DNA of 64,000 nucleotides from Pseudomonas sp. WJP1 (GTDB lineage: Bacteria; Pseudomonadota; Gammaproteobacteria; Pseudomonadales; Pseudomonadaceae): contig NZ_CP110128.1 of NCBI RefSeq assembly GCF_028471945.1, positions 4,204,501 through 4,268,500 on the forward strand, written 5' to 3'. The stretch's first letter is position 1, and the number at the start of each line of letters is the position of its first letter. Under the pieces are notes generated by a model. That model searched no databases. It was given only the letters and a program-made list of their open reading frames with translations, and was not told the origin of the DNA. Of this stretch, positions 22,684 through 32,116 are shown piece after piece. Made by a program: the position numbers and the translations under genes.

Positions 22684-25600
22684 TTAAAGGCCTGCGCGCT
22701 GTTCCAGCGACGTGAAAGCCACCCATGGATTTTCAAGTCGCCCACCCGCCGCGGTCAATCGACCCCATACTGCGCCTGAAGCATCTGCCGCTTCCATAAG
22801 TCCCCAGACTCGCATCTGAAGCGACGGATAACCGACATGAAAATCGGGGGTCAGGCTCAACCTGTTTATCGCGCTCAAAAACCGCGTACCAGAGGGCTTT
22901 TCTGCCAGCCGCTGCCAAAGCGCTTGCCTGGATTGTTTCAGCGGTTCCTCGCAGCCGCGTAGCCACACAATCGGCTGTCCATAGTCAACGCCTGGCTCGT
23001 TCAGCCATAAATTGATCCCCGTTTGCTCACGATGACTGATCAGTCGCCGGAGGGTGTCCTCGTCCGTCAGTGGATTGCCCCCCAGCAGCACACGATCCAC
23101 CGAGACAGCCTGATTCATCACCGCGGGAGGAACCCGGACAATGCGGTTATCACGCAAATCCAGTGAGACCATATAGGGTTCATCCCTGATGCCGATCGGG
23201 CACCGGGTAATCCGGGTGTTACTCAAGTTCAGCCACCGCAGGTCGTTCATCCCGAGCAGCACGGGAGGTACGCTCAATGGGTTGTCACTCAGGTCCAGCG
23301 TGTGAAGACTGACCAACCCGCTCAGCCGCGACGCCGTCTCTTGGGTGAACACAAGGCCGGTGCCCTTGAGACTGAGCGACCTGAGATGAATCAGGCTCAA
23401 CAGGGTCGTCGGCAGAACAGTCTGCCCATTCCCCTCGGCGTCGAATTCGATCAGATCGGCATGTTCGAGATCCAAGGTCTGCAGATTCGGAAAACACTCC
23501 AGGAACCCATTCAGGGATTCACGCTCGGCCACATGCAAGTGTGGCATCGACAGCTCGACGACATCGTTGAACCGGACGTTCATAACCGGTAATCGGTGAT
23601 AGTTCTCGAAGCCCATGTGGAGCTTTATTCCCACAAACTGTTCACCTGAATAGACGAGCTGGTCTGGCGATGCACGCCCTTGCCAAATTGCGGTCAGTTC
23701 AGCGGCCAACTCGATCCTGGTTTCCCGCTCGTAGTCCATGGTGTTTTCAACCAGCTCGGCGTTATGTGCTTCGATCTGCTCATCGGTCATCCCCTGCGCC
23801 TCGTCATCAGTGTCGATGAGGAAGGGAAAGTCCATGTCCTCAATGTCTTGAACCACCTGATCGATCCAGCCTCTCAAGTCAGTGTTGAGCTGCTGTAACT
23901 GCTGTTTCAGCAGATCGATGTGCGCCTGTGCATCACCACCTGCACGCTGGAGCAGTCCATCGGCCTCAGCATCCGAGAAATCCGGATAGATCTCCCTAAC
24001 CTGTAACCTCATCATTTCATGCGTCAGCGCTGCTGCCTGCGGCGTACCGGGGAAGCCGCCGCCACGTAGTCCTTGCGCCTCGAATGGCAGACCAGAATCC
24101 ATCCTGTGCAGTCCGAGTAACAACTCCGCTCGGGGCAATGCCCGCTCGCTGATTTTGTGCCGTAATACCAAGGCCGGATCAATCGGGGAAAGTTGCAACG
24201 CCTCGCGCTCGTCCCCGGAAAGGACATCGAGCAGCGCCGCATAAAAATCCACTTGCCCGATGCTTCCCTGGTAATGGCCGGCCACCTTGATCAGTCGTCG
24301 AACGTTGGGAGCGTCAAGCGCACCACTGCGATCCACAATCGGGCCGATGAGGGAGTTCTCGCGCACTTCAATCCGAATGTTCTTGGGCCATCCTGGCAGG
24401 TTTTTCAGCGAATGCAGGGCCAGCGTGTCCGCTTGCGCACTGACCTGCGAACGCAGGTACAAGCCTTCATAGGCACGATTGAGCCGCACATGCTGTTGGT
24501 ACTGCCGGGCCTTTTGGTCCAGATGCTTGAATACTTGCCGGACACGGGCAGCTTCCACGGGGCTCTGGATGTCCACGCCGTAGCGGTCGAGCATTTGCTC
24601 GATGGTACTTTTTGGAAGTCCCGGATATTGGCGTTGCAACAGCCGGACCCATTCATGACCGGATTCTTGCAATGCTGCGTAACGACTGTTGAACAATTCG
24701 GCTTGTCCGTCCTGCCCAAGCGCCTGATCGAGCTTAAAGCGGCTGATCGTATCGGCCAGTAGCGGCGATGGCGGTCGCCCAGTGTGCATCAGGCGCAGCA
24801 TGTCGTCATCGACCGTGCTGACTTTTCCGATCTGCACCAATACCTCATCGCTGAACGAGGCCACCGAGGGACCGATACCGCGCATCAGCTGCAGTCGTGA
24901 CATCCCCGCTTCTGCTTTCACCCCGTCTTCCACAGGCGGTACCACAGGGCCAGGCTCACGAGGTATCAGTGCGCCGGTATCAACCCGCTCAACACTGTCC
25001 TGCGCCCCGGCGCCCGCCAGCGGCAGCGCGTTGAGCAAACCAAACACCAAGCGTGTTACGCCCTCCTTTCGCTGACTGGACGTTTCACCGTTTACGGCCT
25101 CGTCCAACCCGTAGCCGGCATCGATCAGCCCAGCCAGCGCCAACAAACCTTCCCCTCCCGGTACAAACAAGGCCAGAGGCCCGAACCGGTTGACCCACTG
25201 TACGAGCGGCTCGACCACGGCGCTCAGATTGTCGCGATTGACCTGTGCGTCGTCACGGATGGTTATGACACTGTCCCGTGCAGCCTGCTTCATCGTCAGT
25301 ACCAGCTGTGCGTACGGATCGGTGGTTAGGGCCTGATCGTCGAAGCCGATGTAGGCGGCGGGGTCCCAATAACCGTCATTATTGAAGAAGCCGGCATTGT
25401 TGGTCAGCCAATGCTTTTTCGGGTAAATCGCCATGCCGTCCAGAGCGGTCAGCACACCCGCATGGAAAGTACCGTCCTGACGGTCATCTTCGGAAAAGTG
25501 CGTCGCCAGGGCCTGCTTCGTGTCCTCGGCGGCGCCCTGTTTCACCATCCATTTGTGCAGCTGCGAGACGTTGGTGAACTCATGCAGCGGCGAAGAATTG

Positions 25601-26466
25601 CCCGGGATGTACACCAGCACCCGGTCACTGGCCGCATCGCGAAACATCCAGATATCGGTCGCGGTATAGCGATAAAGCTTCAGACGGCTGGCCGTGACCT
25701 TCGGCGGCATTCGGGTGGGAGCTTTCAGCTGTTCGAGCGTCAGGGTTTCCCAAGGCTGATCCGCTGGCAAACCGGCTGCCTGCATCGCCAGGGCAAGGCC
25801 CTTTTCGCTCAAGCGCCGTTCATGACGCTGCAACCAGGCCATCATGACGAATGCGGTTTTGGTCGATGTTCTCAAAGGGTAAGGACTGGCAGCAGCAATC
25901 ACTTCGTTCGACGGCCAGGCTTGATCTAGATAGGTTTTGTAAAGCTCCTGCAGGTCCAGCTCCCACACCCATCGTTTGAAATCCGCCGGTCTCACATCGA
26001 TCTGGGTCAGCGGACCATAGGTTTGTGGAACCGTTTGCCGATAAATGCCTTCATACGTCTGATGATTGCCGCTGCCATGGTTGGCGAATTCATCGACGTT
26101 CTCGACAATCCGCACGCAAGGCCCGATGTCCGGTTGCGTGTACAGACCCAAGGCCGTTTCAGCAAAACGTCCATCTTCAACGGTCTGGTAATTGGCAAGC
26201 AGCGCTTGCAGCAGCGATTGCGAACGCGCCACTTGCCCCTGTTCGATACCGTCCTGTGCGGGATGGCCCTGGTAGTGGTAATCGAGCGTCACCAGCAAGG
26301 CAGTCTGCGGATCGATGTTCGTCCCCCACTTTTCTTTGATCGAGTGCTCGCCAAACTGGCCGGGGGATTGTGGCAGTGCGATGTCCACGATGTTTTTCAG
26401 TTCATCGCGCATGTGCAGAGACAGCACCGGGCAAGGGCCGGCAACATCGTGAGGAAGTTCATTCAT
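22684..26466 (-). CDS. Dermonecrotic-toxin-like LRR protein lacking the catalytic part of NEL
   Basis: A 1260-aa paralogue of the 12654-19607 product. Matching segments include VLVYIPGNSSPLHEFTNVSQL against VYIPGDPKHPVKEFASL, and a shared MRGIGPSVASFSDEVL/LRRIGSRMEAFSDAQL element. It has one LRR block (about residues 985-1120) rather than three. After the LRRs the first part of a NEL domain is recognisable (LSLTPDFHVGYPSLQMRVW, matching HDF..DRLGLTQRVW). The frame then ends about where the paralogue's CxD motif should occur, so the ligase Cys is absent. ATG at 26466 (MNELPHD) has GGAA 8 nt upstream; ATG 26487 is an alternative. It is AT-rich relative to cysI. Confidence 0.8.
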   Translation of the reverse strand: MNELPHDVAGPCPVLSLHMRDELKNIVDIALPQSPGQFGEHSIKEKWGTNIDPQTALLVTLDYHYQGHPAQDGIEQGQVARSQSLLQALLANYQTVEDGRFAETALGLYTQPDIGPCVRIVENVDEFANHGSGNHQTYEGIYRQTVPQTYGPLTQIDVRPADFKRWVWELDLQELYKTYLDQAWPSNEVIAAASPYPLRTSTKTAFVMMAWLQRHERRLSEKGLALAMQAAGLPADQPWETLTLEQLKAPTRMPPKVTASRLKLYRYTATDIWMFRDAASDRVLVYIPGNSSPLHEFTNVSQLHKWMVKQGAAEDTKQALATHFSEDDRQDGTFHAGVLTALDGMAIYPKKHWLTNNAGFFNNDGYWDPAAYIGFDDQALTTDPYAQLVLTMKQAARDSVITIRDDAQVNRDNLSAVVEPLVQWVNRFGPLALFVPGGEGLLALAGLIDAGYGLDEAVNGETSSQRKEGVTRLVFGLLNALPLAGAGAQDSVERVDTGALIPREPGPVVPPVEDGVKAEAGMSRLQLMRGIGPSVASFSDEVLVQIGKVSTVDDDMLRLMHTGRPPSPLLADTISRFKLDQALGQDGQAELFNSRYAALQESGHEWVRLLQRQYPGLPKSTIEQMLDRYGVDIQSPVEAARVRQVFKHLDQKARQYQQHVRLNRAYEGLYLRSQVSAQADTLALHSLKNLPGWPKNIRIEVRENSLIGPIVDRSGALDAPNVRRLIKVAGHYQGSIGQVDFYAALLDVLSGDEREALQLSPIDPALVLRHKISERALPRAELLLGLHRMDSGLPFEAQGLRGGGFPGTPQAAALTHEMMRLQVREIYPDFSDAEADGLLQRAGGDAQAHIDLLKQQLQQLNTDLRGWIDQVVQDIEDMDFPFLIDTDDEAQGMTDEQIEAHNAELVENTMDYERETRIELAAELTAIWQGRASPDQLVYSGEQFVGIKLHMGFENYHRLPVMNVRFNDVVELSMPHLHVAERESLNGFLECFPNLQTLDLEHADLIEFDAEGNGQTVLPTTLLSLIHLRSLSLKGTGLVFTQETASRLSGLVSLHTLDLSDNPLSVPPVLLGMNDLRWLNLSNTRITRCPIGIRDEPYMVSLDLRDNRIVRVPPAVMNQAVSVDRVLLGGNPLTDEDTLRRLISHREQTGINLWLNEPGVDYGQPIVWLRGCEEPLKQSRQALWQRLAEKPSGTRFLSAINRLSLTPDFHVGYPSLQMRVWGLMEAADASGAVWGRLTAAGGRLENPWVAFTSLEQRAGL

Positions 26467-26598
26467 GGTGCATTCCGTTGCAGTCATTTCCGGACCACCA
26501 CTCTACTCGACCCACTCCCCGGAAAAAGTCGGAGCGATTGACAGTGACGATCGGAAATTTCGCTGTTTGAGCACGGAAAGCGGAGCGTTCTGAAGGGC

Positions 26599-26638
26599 AA
26601 AAAAAATGAAACCGTGGCGGTTACCACGGTTTCATTTG
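26599..26638 (-). terminator. Rho-independent terminator of sohB
   Basis: The 14-nt arms AAATGAAACCGTGG/CCACGGTTTCATTT (26604-26617, 26624-26637) are followed on the minus strand by a run of T residues. Confidence 0.85.
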
Positions 26639-26654
26639 TTTGAAGCGCTGAAAG

Positions 26655-27677
26655 TTACCAGAAGCGTTGCTGGGTCAACCGGCTCCACCAACTCAGCAGC
26701 AGGCGATCAACCGAACCGCTGGCCGCCATGCCGATGCGTTCCGGCAGGCTTTTGCGTTCGGCATAGTGCAAGTGGTAAAGCTCTGATTTTTTCGCCCGCT
26801 CGGCGAGGTACTCATCACTGGTCTTGAGCTCGTCCACCAGTTGCTTGTCCAACGCCGCGATGCCGAGCCAGATTTCACCCGTAGCCACTTCGTCAATGGC
26901 CAGTTGCGGGCGATAACGCGAGACAAAGTTCTTGAACAACTGATGGGTGATGTCCAGGTCTTCCTGGAACTTTTCCCGGCCCTTCTCGGTATTTTCGCCA
27001 AACACGGTCAGGGTTCGTTTGTATTCACCGGCGGTGAGGACTTCGAAATCGATGTCGTGTTTTTTCAGCAGGCGATTGACGTTGGGCAGCTGCGCCACCA
27101 CGCCGATCGAGCCAAGGATGGCGAACGGCGCGCTGATGATCTTCTCGCCGATGCACGCCATCATGTAGCCGCCGCTGGCCGCGACCTTGTCGATGCACAC
27201 GGTCAATGGCACGCCGGCCTCACGGATACGCGCCAGTTGCGAAGACGCCAGGCCGTAGCTGTGCACCATGCCGCCACCGCTCTCCAGGCGCAGCACCACT
27301 TCGTCCTTGGGTGTTGCCAGGGTCAGCAGCGCGGTGATTTCGTGGCGCAAGCTTTCAGTGGCCGAGGCCTTGATGTCGCCGTTGAAGTCCAGCACGAATA
27401 CCCGGGGTTTGGCGTCGGGCTGCTTCTTCTGTTTTTTCTCGGTCTTGGCCTGGGTCTTGCGCAAGGCCTTGAGCTGGTCCTTGTCGAGCAAGGTTTGCTC
27501 CAGGCGTTCGCGCAACCCTTTGTAGAAATCATTGAGTTTGCTGACCTGCAGCTGGCCGGCGGATTTGCGTCGACCTTTGCTGCGCAAGGCCGCAAAGCTG
27601 GCCAGGACCACCAGTATGGCGATCACCAGGGTCACGGTCTTGGCCAGGAAAACGGCGTACTCGGACAAAAACTCCAC
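26655..27677 (-). CDS. sohB: SohB, membrane-anchored S49 serine protease
   Basis: A 340-aa inner-membrane protease of the S49 (SppA/SohB) family. One N-terminal membrane helix (about 12-30) is followed by a Lys-rich linker (70-90). The protease domain has the nucleophile S168 in AASGGY and the general base K220 in AGEYKRTL, forming the Ser-Lys dyad. LESGGGMVHSYG precedes them, matching the family. ATG at 27677 is preceded by AGGAGTCCC. It is monocistronic with its own terminator, and divergent from the phosphatase gene. Confidence 0.94.
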   Translation of the reverse strand: MEFLSEYAVFLAKTVTLVIAILVVLASFAALRSKGRRKSAGQLQVSKLNDFYKGLRERLEQTLLDKDQLKALRKTQAKTEKKQKKQPDAKPRVFVLDFNGDIKASATESLRHEITALLTLATPKDEVVLRLESGGGMVHSYGLASSQLARIREAGVPLTVCIDKVAASGGYMMACIGEKIISAPFAILGSIGVVAQLPNVNRLLKKHDIDFEVLTAGEYKRTLTVFGENTEKGREKFQEDLDITHQLFKNFVSRYRPQLAIDEVATGEIWLGIAALDKQLVDELKTSDEYLAERAKKSELYHLHYAERKSLPERIGMAASGSVDRLLLSWWSRLTQQRFW

Positions 27678-27878
27678 AGGGACTCCTTAAACGTTGCGCG
27701 GCATGCAAGCGCGCGGGATACCACCAGCATACCCATGCGCAGCCCCTGCTACCAGCCGTGAAACCTCTGGAAACAGGCCTGTAACAGGCATTTCAAACAA
27801 GCGTATGTTTTTTCATTGACAGCTCACCGTCATCCCCATAACCTCGCCAAACCTTCAACGTACCGGGATGACGCGGAC

Positions 27879-28589
27879 GTGGGCAGTATCTACTTGATTC
27901 GACATGGCCAGGCCTCCTTTGGTGCAGACGACTATGACGTCCTGTCGCCCACCGGTATCCGCCAGGCAGAAATCCTCGGTCGGCACCTGGCCGAACTGGG
28001 TATCAGCTTCGATCGGTGCCTGTCGGGCGACCTGCGCCGCCAGCAACATACGGCCAATAGCGCGCTCGAACAATACGCCGCCGTGGGCCTGCCGGTGCCG
28101 ATCCTGGAGACCGATAGCGCGTTCAATGAATTCGACGCCGACGCGGTGATCCGCGCGCTGTTGCCTGCCATGTTGCCGGATGAGCCGCAAGCGCTGAACA
28201 TCCTGCGCAACGCCGCACAGAACCGTGGCGAGTTCCAGCGCATCTTTGCCCTGATCATCGAACGCTGGCTCGCCGGCACCTACGACACGCCGGGCCTGGA
28301 AAGCTGGCTGGGTTTTGTCGAACGCGTGCAGTCCGGACTGCAGCGCATCCTCGAACAGGCCGACAACACCCAGAAAATCGCCGTGTTCACGTCCGGCGGC
28401 ACCATCACCGCCCTGCTCCACCTCATTACGCAAATGCCGGCAAAACAGGCTTTTGAATTGAACTGGCAAATCGTCAACACCTCGCTCAACCACCTGAAAT
28501 TCCGTGGTCGCGAGGTGGCCCTGGCTTCCTTCAACAGTCATGCGCACCTGCAACTGTTGAAGGCCCCGGAACTCATCACGTTTCGCTGA
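27879..28589 (+). CDS. Histidine phosphatase superfamily protein
   Basis: A 236-aa phosphoglycerate-mutase-like protein. The signature LIRHGQAS gives the phospho-accepting H9, followed by LSPTGIRQAEILG and the SGDLRRQQHTA arginine motif. The second catalytic region is VFTSGGTITALL; here Ser-Gly-Gly replaces the usual His-Gly-Gly, so the second catalytic His appears to be missing, which may lower or alter activity. GTG at 27879 (MGSIYLIRHG) with GGGA upstream is the natural start; the TTG at 27816 would add 21 residues without family likeness. Substrate unknown. The SCP2 gene follows 63 bp downstream. Confidence 0.9.
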   Translation: MGSIYLIRHGQASFGADDYDVLSPTGIRQAEILGRHLAELGISFDRCLSGDLRRQQHTANSALEQYAAVGLPVPILETDSAFNEFDADAVIRALLPAMLPDEPQALNILRNAAQNRGEFQRIFALIIERWLAGTYDTPGLESWLGFVERVQSGLQRILEQADNTQKIAVFTSGGTITALLHLITQMPAKQAFELNWQIVNTSLNHLKFRGREVALASFNSHAHLQLLKAPELITFR

Positions 28590-28652
28590 GTCCGGACTAT
28601 TGTGACCCTGGCTGTAACCACCCTGCTCTAATTACCAAAAAAGGATCAAACC

Positions 28653-28967
28653 ATGACCTCCGTAGCAGATGCCGTACAAGCAATGAAAGCCAAGTTCAAC
28701 CCAGCCGCTGCTGCCGGTCTGGACCTGGTCTTCGGTTTCCGCATCGACGAAGACAAGCACTTTTCGCTCGTCGTCAAGGACAGCACCTGCGAGCTGCAAG
28801 AAGGCGAAAACCCTGACGCCCAGGTGACCCTGGTGATGGACGCCGAAACCCTGCAAGGCATCGTCAGCGGCGAGACCGACGGCATGCAAGCGTTCATGGG
28901 CGGCAAGCTGCGCGCTGAAGGCGACATGATGCTGGCGATGAAACTGTCCGAGCTGTTCCCGGCCTAA
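28653..28967 (+). CDS. SCP2 sterol-binding domain protein
   Basis: A 104-aa single-domain SCP-2-like lipid carrier. It shows the family course: an N-terminal MK.KFNPAAAAGLDLVFGFRI strand pair, a central LQEGENPDAQVTLVMDAETLQGIVSGE and a C-terminal GKLRAEGDMMLAMKLSELF. Such proteins are thought to bind acyl-CoA or other lipids in the cytosol; the ligand here is unknown. AAAAAGGATC upstream is a good ribosome site. It probably shares the transcript of the upstream phosphatase and ends at the hairpin at 29009-29044. Confidence 0.92.
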   Translation: MTSVADAVQAMKAKFNPAAAAGLDLVFGFRIDEDKHFSLVVKDSTCELQEGENPDAQVTLVMDAETLQGIVSGETDGMQAFMGGKLRAEGDMMLAMKLSELFPA

Positions 28968-29008
28968 GCGCGTCGCTTGCGGCTTGCGCAAGCGACCCTG
29001 GCTGCAAA

Positions 29009-29044
29009 CGAATCCCGCCCCTTGTGGCGGGATTCGTCGTTTTA
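29009..29044 (+). terminator. Rho-independent terminator after the SCP2 gene
   Basis: The stem CGAATCCCGCC/GGCGGGATTCG encloses a short CCTTGT loop and is followed by TCGTTTT. Confidence 0.88.
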
Positions 29045-29150
29045 CTCGCCTGAAAACGGCTGCCTGCGGATTTGCCGTCTATATTCCTTTTGGCCGCATG
29101 CGGCTGCTTTCAGCTGTTTGCCCTCAACTCACGTTGCGCGGAGCACTGAC

Positions 29151-31109
29151 ATGAGCCCACCTGAGGACCACAACGGCGTCAACCGCCGCCACGTACTCCA
29201 AGGCCTGTCCGCAGGCGCCGTTGGTGCCTGGATCAGCCCGCTGTTCGCAGGGAGTAAAACCATGCCAGACAACCCCGCCGACCTCATTCTCTACAACGGA
29301 CGCCTGCACACCGTCGATCGCAAGAAACCCCAGGCCAGTGCCGTCGCGATCAAGGACGGGCGCTTCGTGGTGGTCGGCAGCGACGCCCAGGCCATGGCCC
29401 TGCAAGGCCCCGGCACGCAAGTCATCGACCTGCACGGGCGCACGGTGATTCCCGGCCTCAATGACTCACACTTGCACCTGATCCGTGGCGGCCTCAATTA
29501 CAACCTCGAACTGCGCTGGGAAGGCGTACCGTCGCTGGTCGATGCGCTGCGCATGCTCAAGGACCAGGCTGACCGCACGCCAACGCCGCAGTGGGTACGG
29601 GTGGTCGGTGGCTGGAACGAATTCCAGTTCGCCGAAAAGCGCCTGCCCACCCTCGACGAACTGAACAAGGCCGCGCCCGACACGCCGGTGTTCGTCCTGC
29701 ACCTGTACGACCGTGCGCTGCTCAACCGCGCCGCGTTGAAAGTGGTGGGTTATACCCGGGATACACCGAACCCGCCGGGTGGCGAAATCCAGCGCGATGC
29801 CAACGGCGATCCGACCGGCATGTTGATCGCCCGGCCCAACGCCATGATCCTGTATTCAACCCTGGCCAAGGGGCCAAAGCTGCCGCTGGAGCATCAGGTC
29901 AACTCCACCCGGCAATTCATGCGCGAACTCAATCGCCTGGGGGTCACCAGCGCGATCGACGCGGGCGGTGGTTATCAGAATTACCCGGACGACTATCAGG
30001 TCATTCAGCAATTGGCCAAGGATCGGCAACTGACCGTGCGCATCGCCTACAACCTGTTCACTCAGCGCCCCAAGGAAGAACTGACCGATTTCAAGAACTG
30101 GACCAGTACCTCACGCTACGGCCAGGGTGACGATTTCCTGCGGCACAACGGTGCCGGGGAAATGCTGGTGTTCTCGGCAGCAGACTTTGAAGACTTTCTT
30201 GAGCCGCGCCCGGACCTGCCGTCCACCCTGGAGCAGGACCTGGAGCCGGTGGTCCGGCACCTGGTCGAGCAACGCTGGCCATTTCGCCTGCATGCCACCT
30301 ACAACGAATCCATCAGCCGTATGCTCGATGTGTTCGAGAAGGTCAACCGCGACATTCCGTTTGACGGCTTACCGTGGTTCTTCGACCATGCCGAAACCAT
30401 CACGCCGCAGAACATCGAGCGGGTCAAGGCGCTGGGTGGCGGTATCGCCATCCAGGATCGCATGGCCTTCCAGGGCGAGTATTTCGTAGATCGCTATGGC
30501 GCCAAGGCGGCCGAACATACGCCGCCCATTGCCCGCATGCTCGCCGAGGGTGTGCCGGTAGGCGCCGGCACGGATGCGACGCGGGTGTCGAGCTACAACC
30601 CGTGGACGTCGCTGTACTGGCTGGTCAGCGGCCGTACCGTCGGCGGCCTGGCGCTGTATCCACAAGGCTTGAGCCGTGACACCGCACTCGAGCTGTTCAC
30701 CCATGGCAGCGCCTGGTTCTCGTCCGAGCAAGGCAAGAAGGGCCAGATCAAGGTCGGGCAACTGGCGGACCTGATCGCGCTGTCGGCCGACTATTTCCAT
30801 ATGGAGGTCGAGGGCATCAAGGGTATCGAATCGGTGCTGACCCTTGTCGATGGCAAGGTGGTCTACGCCAGTAACGAGTTCGAAAAACTCGGCCCCCCGC
30901 CCATCCCGGTGGTGCCCGAGTGGTCGCCCGTGGCCAAGGTGCCCGGTCACTGGAAGCCATCGGCAGCGCTGACGGCTCAGGTTCATCAATGCGTCGGGGC
31001 TTGCGCGGTGCATGCGCACAGTCACGAACGGGCGCGCTTGTCGAATGCGCCGGTCAGTGACTTTCGCGGGTTCTGGGGGGCGTTTGGCTGCTCCTGTTTC
31101 GCGTTTTGA
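29151..31109 (+). CDS. Tat-exported amidohydrolase (YtcJ/Amidohydro_3 family)
   Basis: A 652-aa metal-dependent hydrolase. The N-terminus has a twin-arginine signal (NRRHVLQGLSAGAVGAW, about residues 10-26), implying folded export. The amidohydrolase begins near 42 (ADLILYNGRLHTVD) and carries the metal motif GLNDSHLHL. Later elements are RPNAMIL, FRLHATYNES, FFDHAE and GAGTDATRVSSYNPW, as in YtcJ. Substrate is unknown. The C-terminal 40 residues hold an unusual Cys/His-rich tail (CVGACAVHAHSHE, ending GCSCFAF). ATG at 29151 is chosen because the extension from 28977 has no likeness. It is followed by a strong bidirectional terminator. Confidence 0.88.
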   Translation: MSPPEDHNGVNRRHVLQGLSAGAVGAWISPLFAGSKTMPDNPADLILYNGRLHTVDRKKPQASAVAIKDGRFVVVGSDAQAMALQGPGTQVIDLHGRTVIPGLNDSHLHLIRGGLNYNLELRWEGVPSLVDALRMLKDQADRTPTPQWVRVVGGWNEFQFAEKRLPTLDELNKAAPDTPVFVLHLYDRALLNRAALKVVGYTRDTPNPPGGEIQRDANGDPTGMLIARPNAMILYSTLAKGPKLPLEHQVNSTRQFMRELNRLGVTSAIDAGGGYQNYPDDYQVIQQLAKDRQLTVRIAYNLFTQRPKEELTDFKNWTSTSRYGQGDDFLRHNGAGEMLVFSAADFEDFLEPRPDLPSTLEQDLEPVVRHLVEQRWPFRLHATYNESISRMLDVFEKVNRDIPFDGLPWFFDHAETITPQNIERVKALGGGIAIQDRMAFQGEYFVDRYGAKAAEHTPPIARMLAEGVPVGAGTDATRVSSYNPWTSLYWLVSGRTVGGLALYPQGLSRDTALELFTHGSAWFSSEQGKKGQIKVGQLADLIALSADYFHMEVEGIKGIESVLTLVDGKVVYASNEFEKLGPPPIPVVPEWSPVAKVPGHWKPSAALTAQVHQCVGACAVHAHSHERARLSNAPVSDFRGFWGAFGCSCFAF

Positions 31110-31114
31110 CCTGA

Positions 31115-31170
31115 AAAAGCAAAAGATCGTCCGAGGACTGGGGCCGCGTTCGGACGATCTTTTGATTTGC
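31115..31170. terminator. Rho-independent terminator after the amidohydrolase gene
   Basis: Perfect 14-nt arms AAAAGATCGTCCGA/TCGGACGATCTTTT lie at 31121-31134 and 31150-31163. The built-in A and T tracts make it functional on either strand. Confidence 0.88.
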
Positions 31171-31205
31171 CTTACAATGCCAGCACTTCCCGCACTGGCC
31201 GCCCC

Positions 31206-32069
31206 ATGGACATCGACCTCGCCCGCACCTTCCTGGAAATCGTCCGCCACGGCAGCCTTGCCGCAGCCGCCGAGAAACTCCACGTCACCCAGACCGCGAT
31301 TACCGCGCGGGTACAGAAGCTGGAAAGTCACCTGGGCAGCACGCTGTTCGTACGCAACCGTGCAGGCGCCCGCCTGACGCCCAATGGCGAGGCTTTCGTG
31401 ATCTATGCCAATCAACTGGTAGAAACCTGGGAGGCCGCGCGCCGGGACTTGCCCTTGCCCGAAGGGTTCCACGACGTCCTGCACATCGGTGGCGAGGTCA
31501 GCCTGTGCAATCCGTTGATGCTCAGGTGGGCCGGCGTACTGCGCGACAGGATTCCCGGCCATGCGCTGCGCATGGAAATCCGCGACGGCGAAAACCTGCT
31601 GCGCCAACTGGAGCTTGGGGTGCTCGACGCGGCGCTGGTCTATCAGCCCGAATACTGGCCGCGCCTGCAGGTCGAGCAGATTCTCGAAGAAAAACTCATC
31701 CTCGTGCGCCACCCCGAACGCCCCGAACCCTACGTGTACATCGACTGGGGCCAGCACTTCCGGCGCCAGCACGACGCCGCCCTGCCGGAAAAGGCCAAGG
31801 CGGCGCTCAGTTTCAACCTTGGCCCCCTGGGTTTGCAGTACATCCTCGAACACGGTGGCAGCGGCTACTTCCGCACCCGGGTGGTCCAGAGCTACCTGGA
31901 AAACGGCATGCTGGAGCCCGTACCCAAGGCCCCGGAATTCAGCTACCCGACCTACCTGGTGTACTCCCGCGACCGCGACTCGGCAGCACTGCAGCGGGCC
32001 TTCGATCTGCTGCGCGAGGTGATCAAGGGCGATGACGACTGGTCACAACGCTGGAATCCGTTGACCTGA
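31206..32069 (+). CDS. LysR-family transcriptional regulator
   Basis: A 287-aa LTTR. The N-terminal winged helix-turn-helix spans about residues 1-60 (ARTFLEIVRHGSLAAAAEKLHVTQTAIT), followed by the linker helix and a C-terminal effector domain that starts near 87 (DVLHIGGEVSLCNPLML). ATG at 31206 opens the canonical MDIDLARTFLEI sequence; the frame from 31167 extends into the terminator. Target genes are not evident because neither neighbour is divergently transcribed. The amidohydrolase upstream is separated by a terminator. Confidence 0.93.
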   Translation: MDIDLARTFLEIVRHGSLAAAAEKLHVTQTAITARVQKLESHLGSTLFVRNRAGARLTPNGEAFVIYANQLVETWEAARRDLPLPEGFHDVLHIGGEVSLCNPLMLRWAGVLRDRIPGHALRMEIRDGENLLRQLELGVLDAALVYQPEYWPRLQVEQILEEKLILVRHPERPEPYVYIDWGQHFRRQHDAALPEKAKAALSFNLGPLGLQYILEHGGSGYFRTRVVQSYLENGMLEPVPKAPEFSYPTYLVYSRDRDSAALQRAFDLLREVIKGDDDWSQRWNPLT

Positions 32070-32116
32070 ATCCGAGGCGCTGCGGTGTATCTACTGCACC
32101 GCATTATCGTTCTTCG

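Noticed and set aside
30369..31853. 494-aa open frame on the minus strand
   Set aside because: It is antisense to both the amidohydrolase and LysR genes and runs across the terminator between them.
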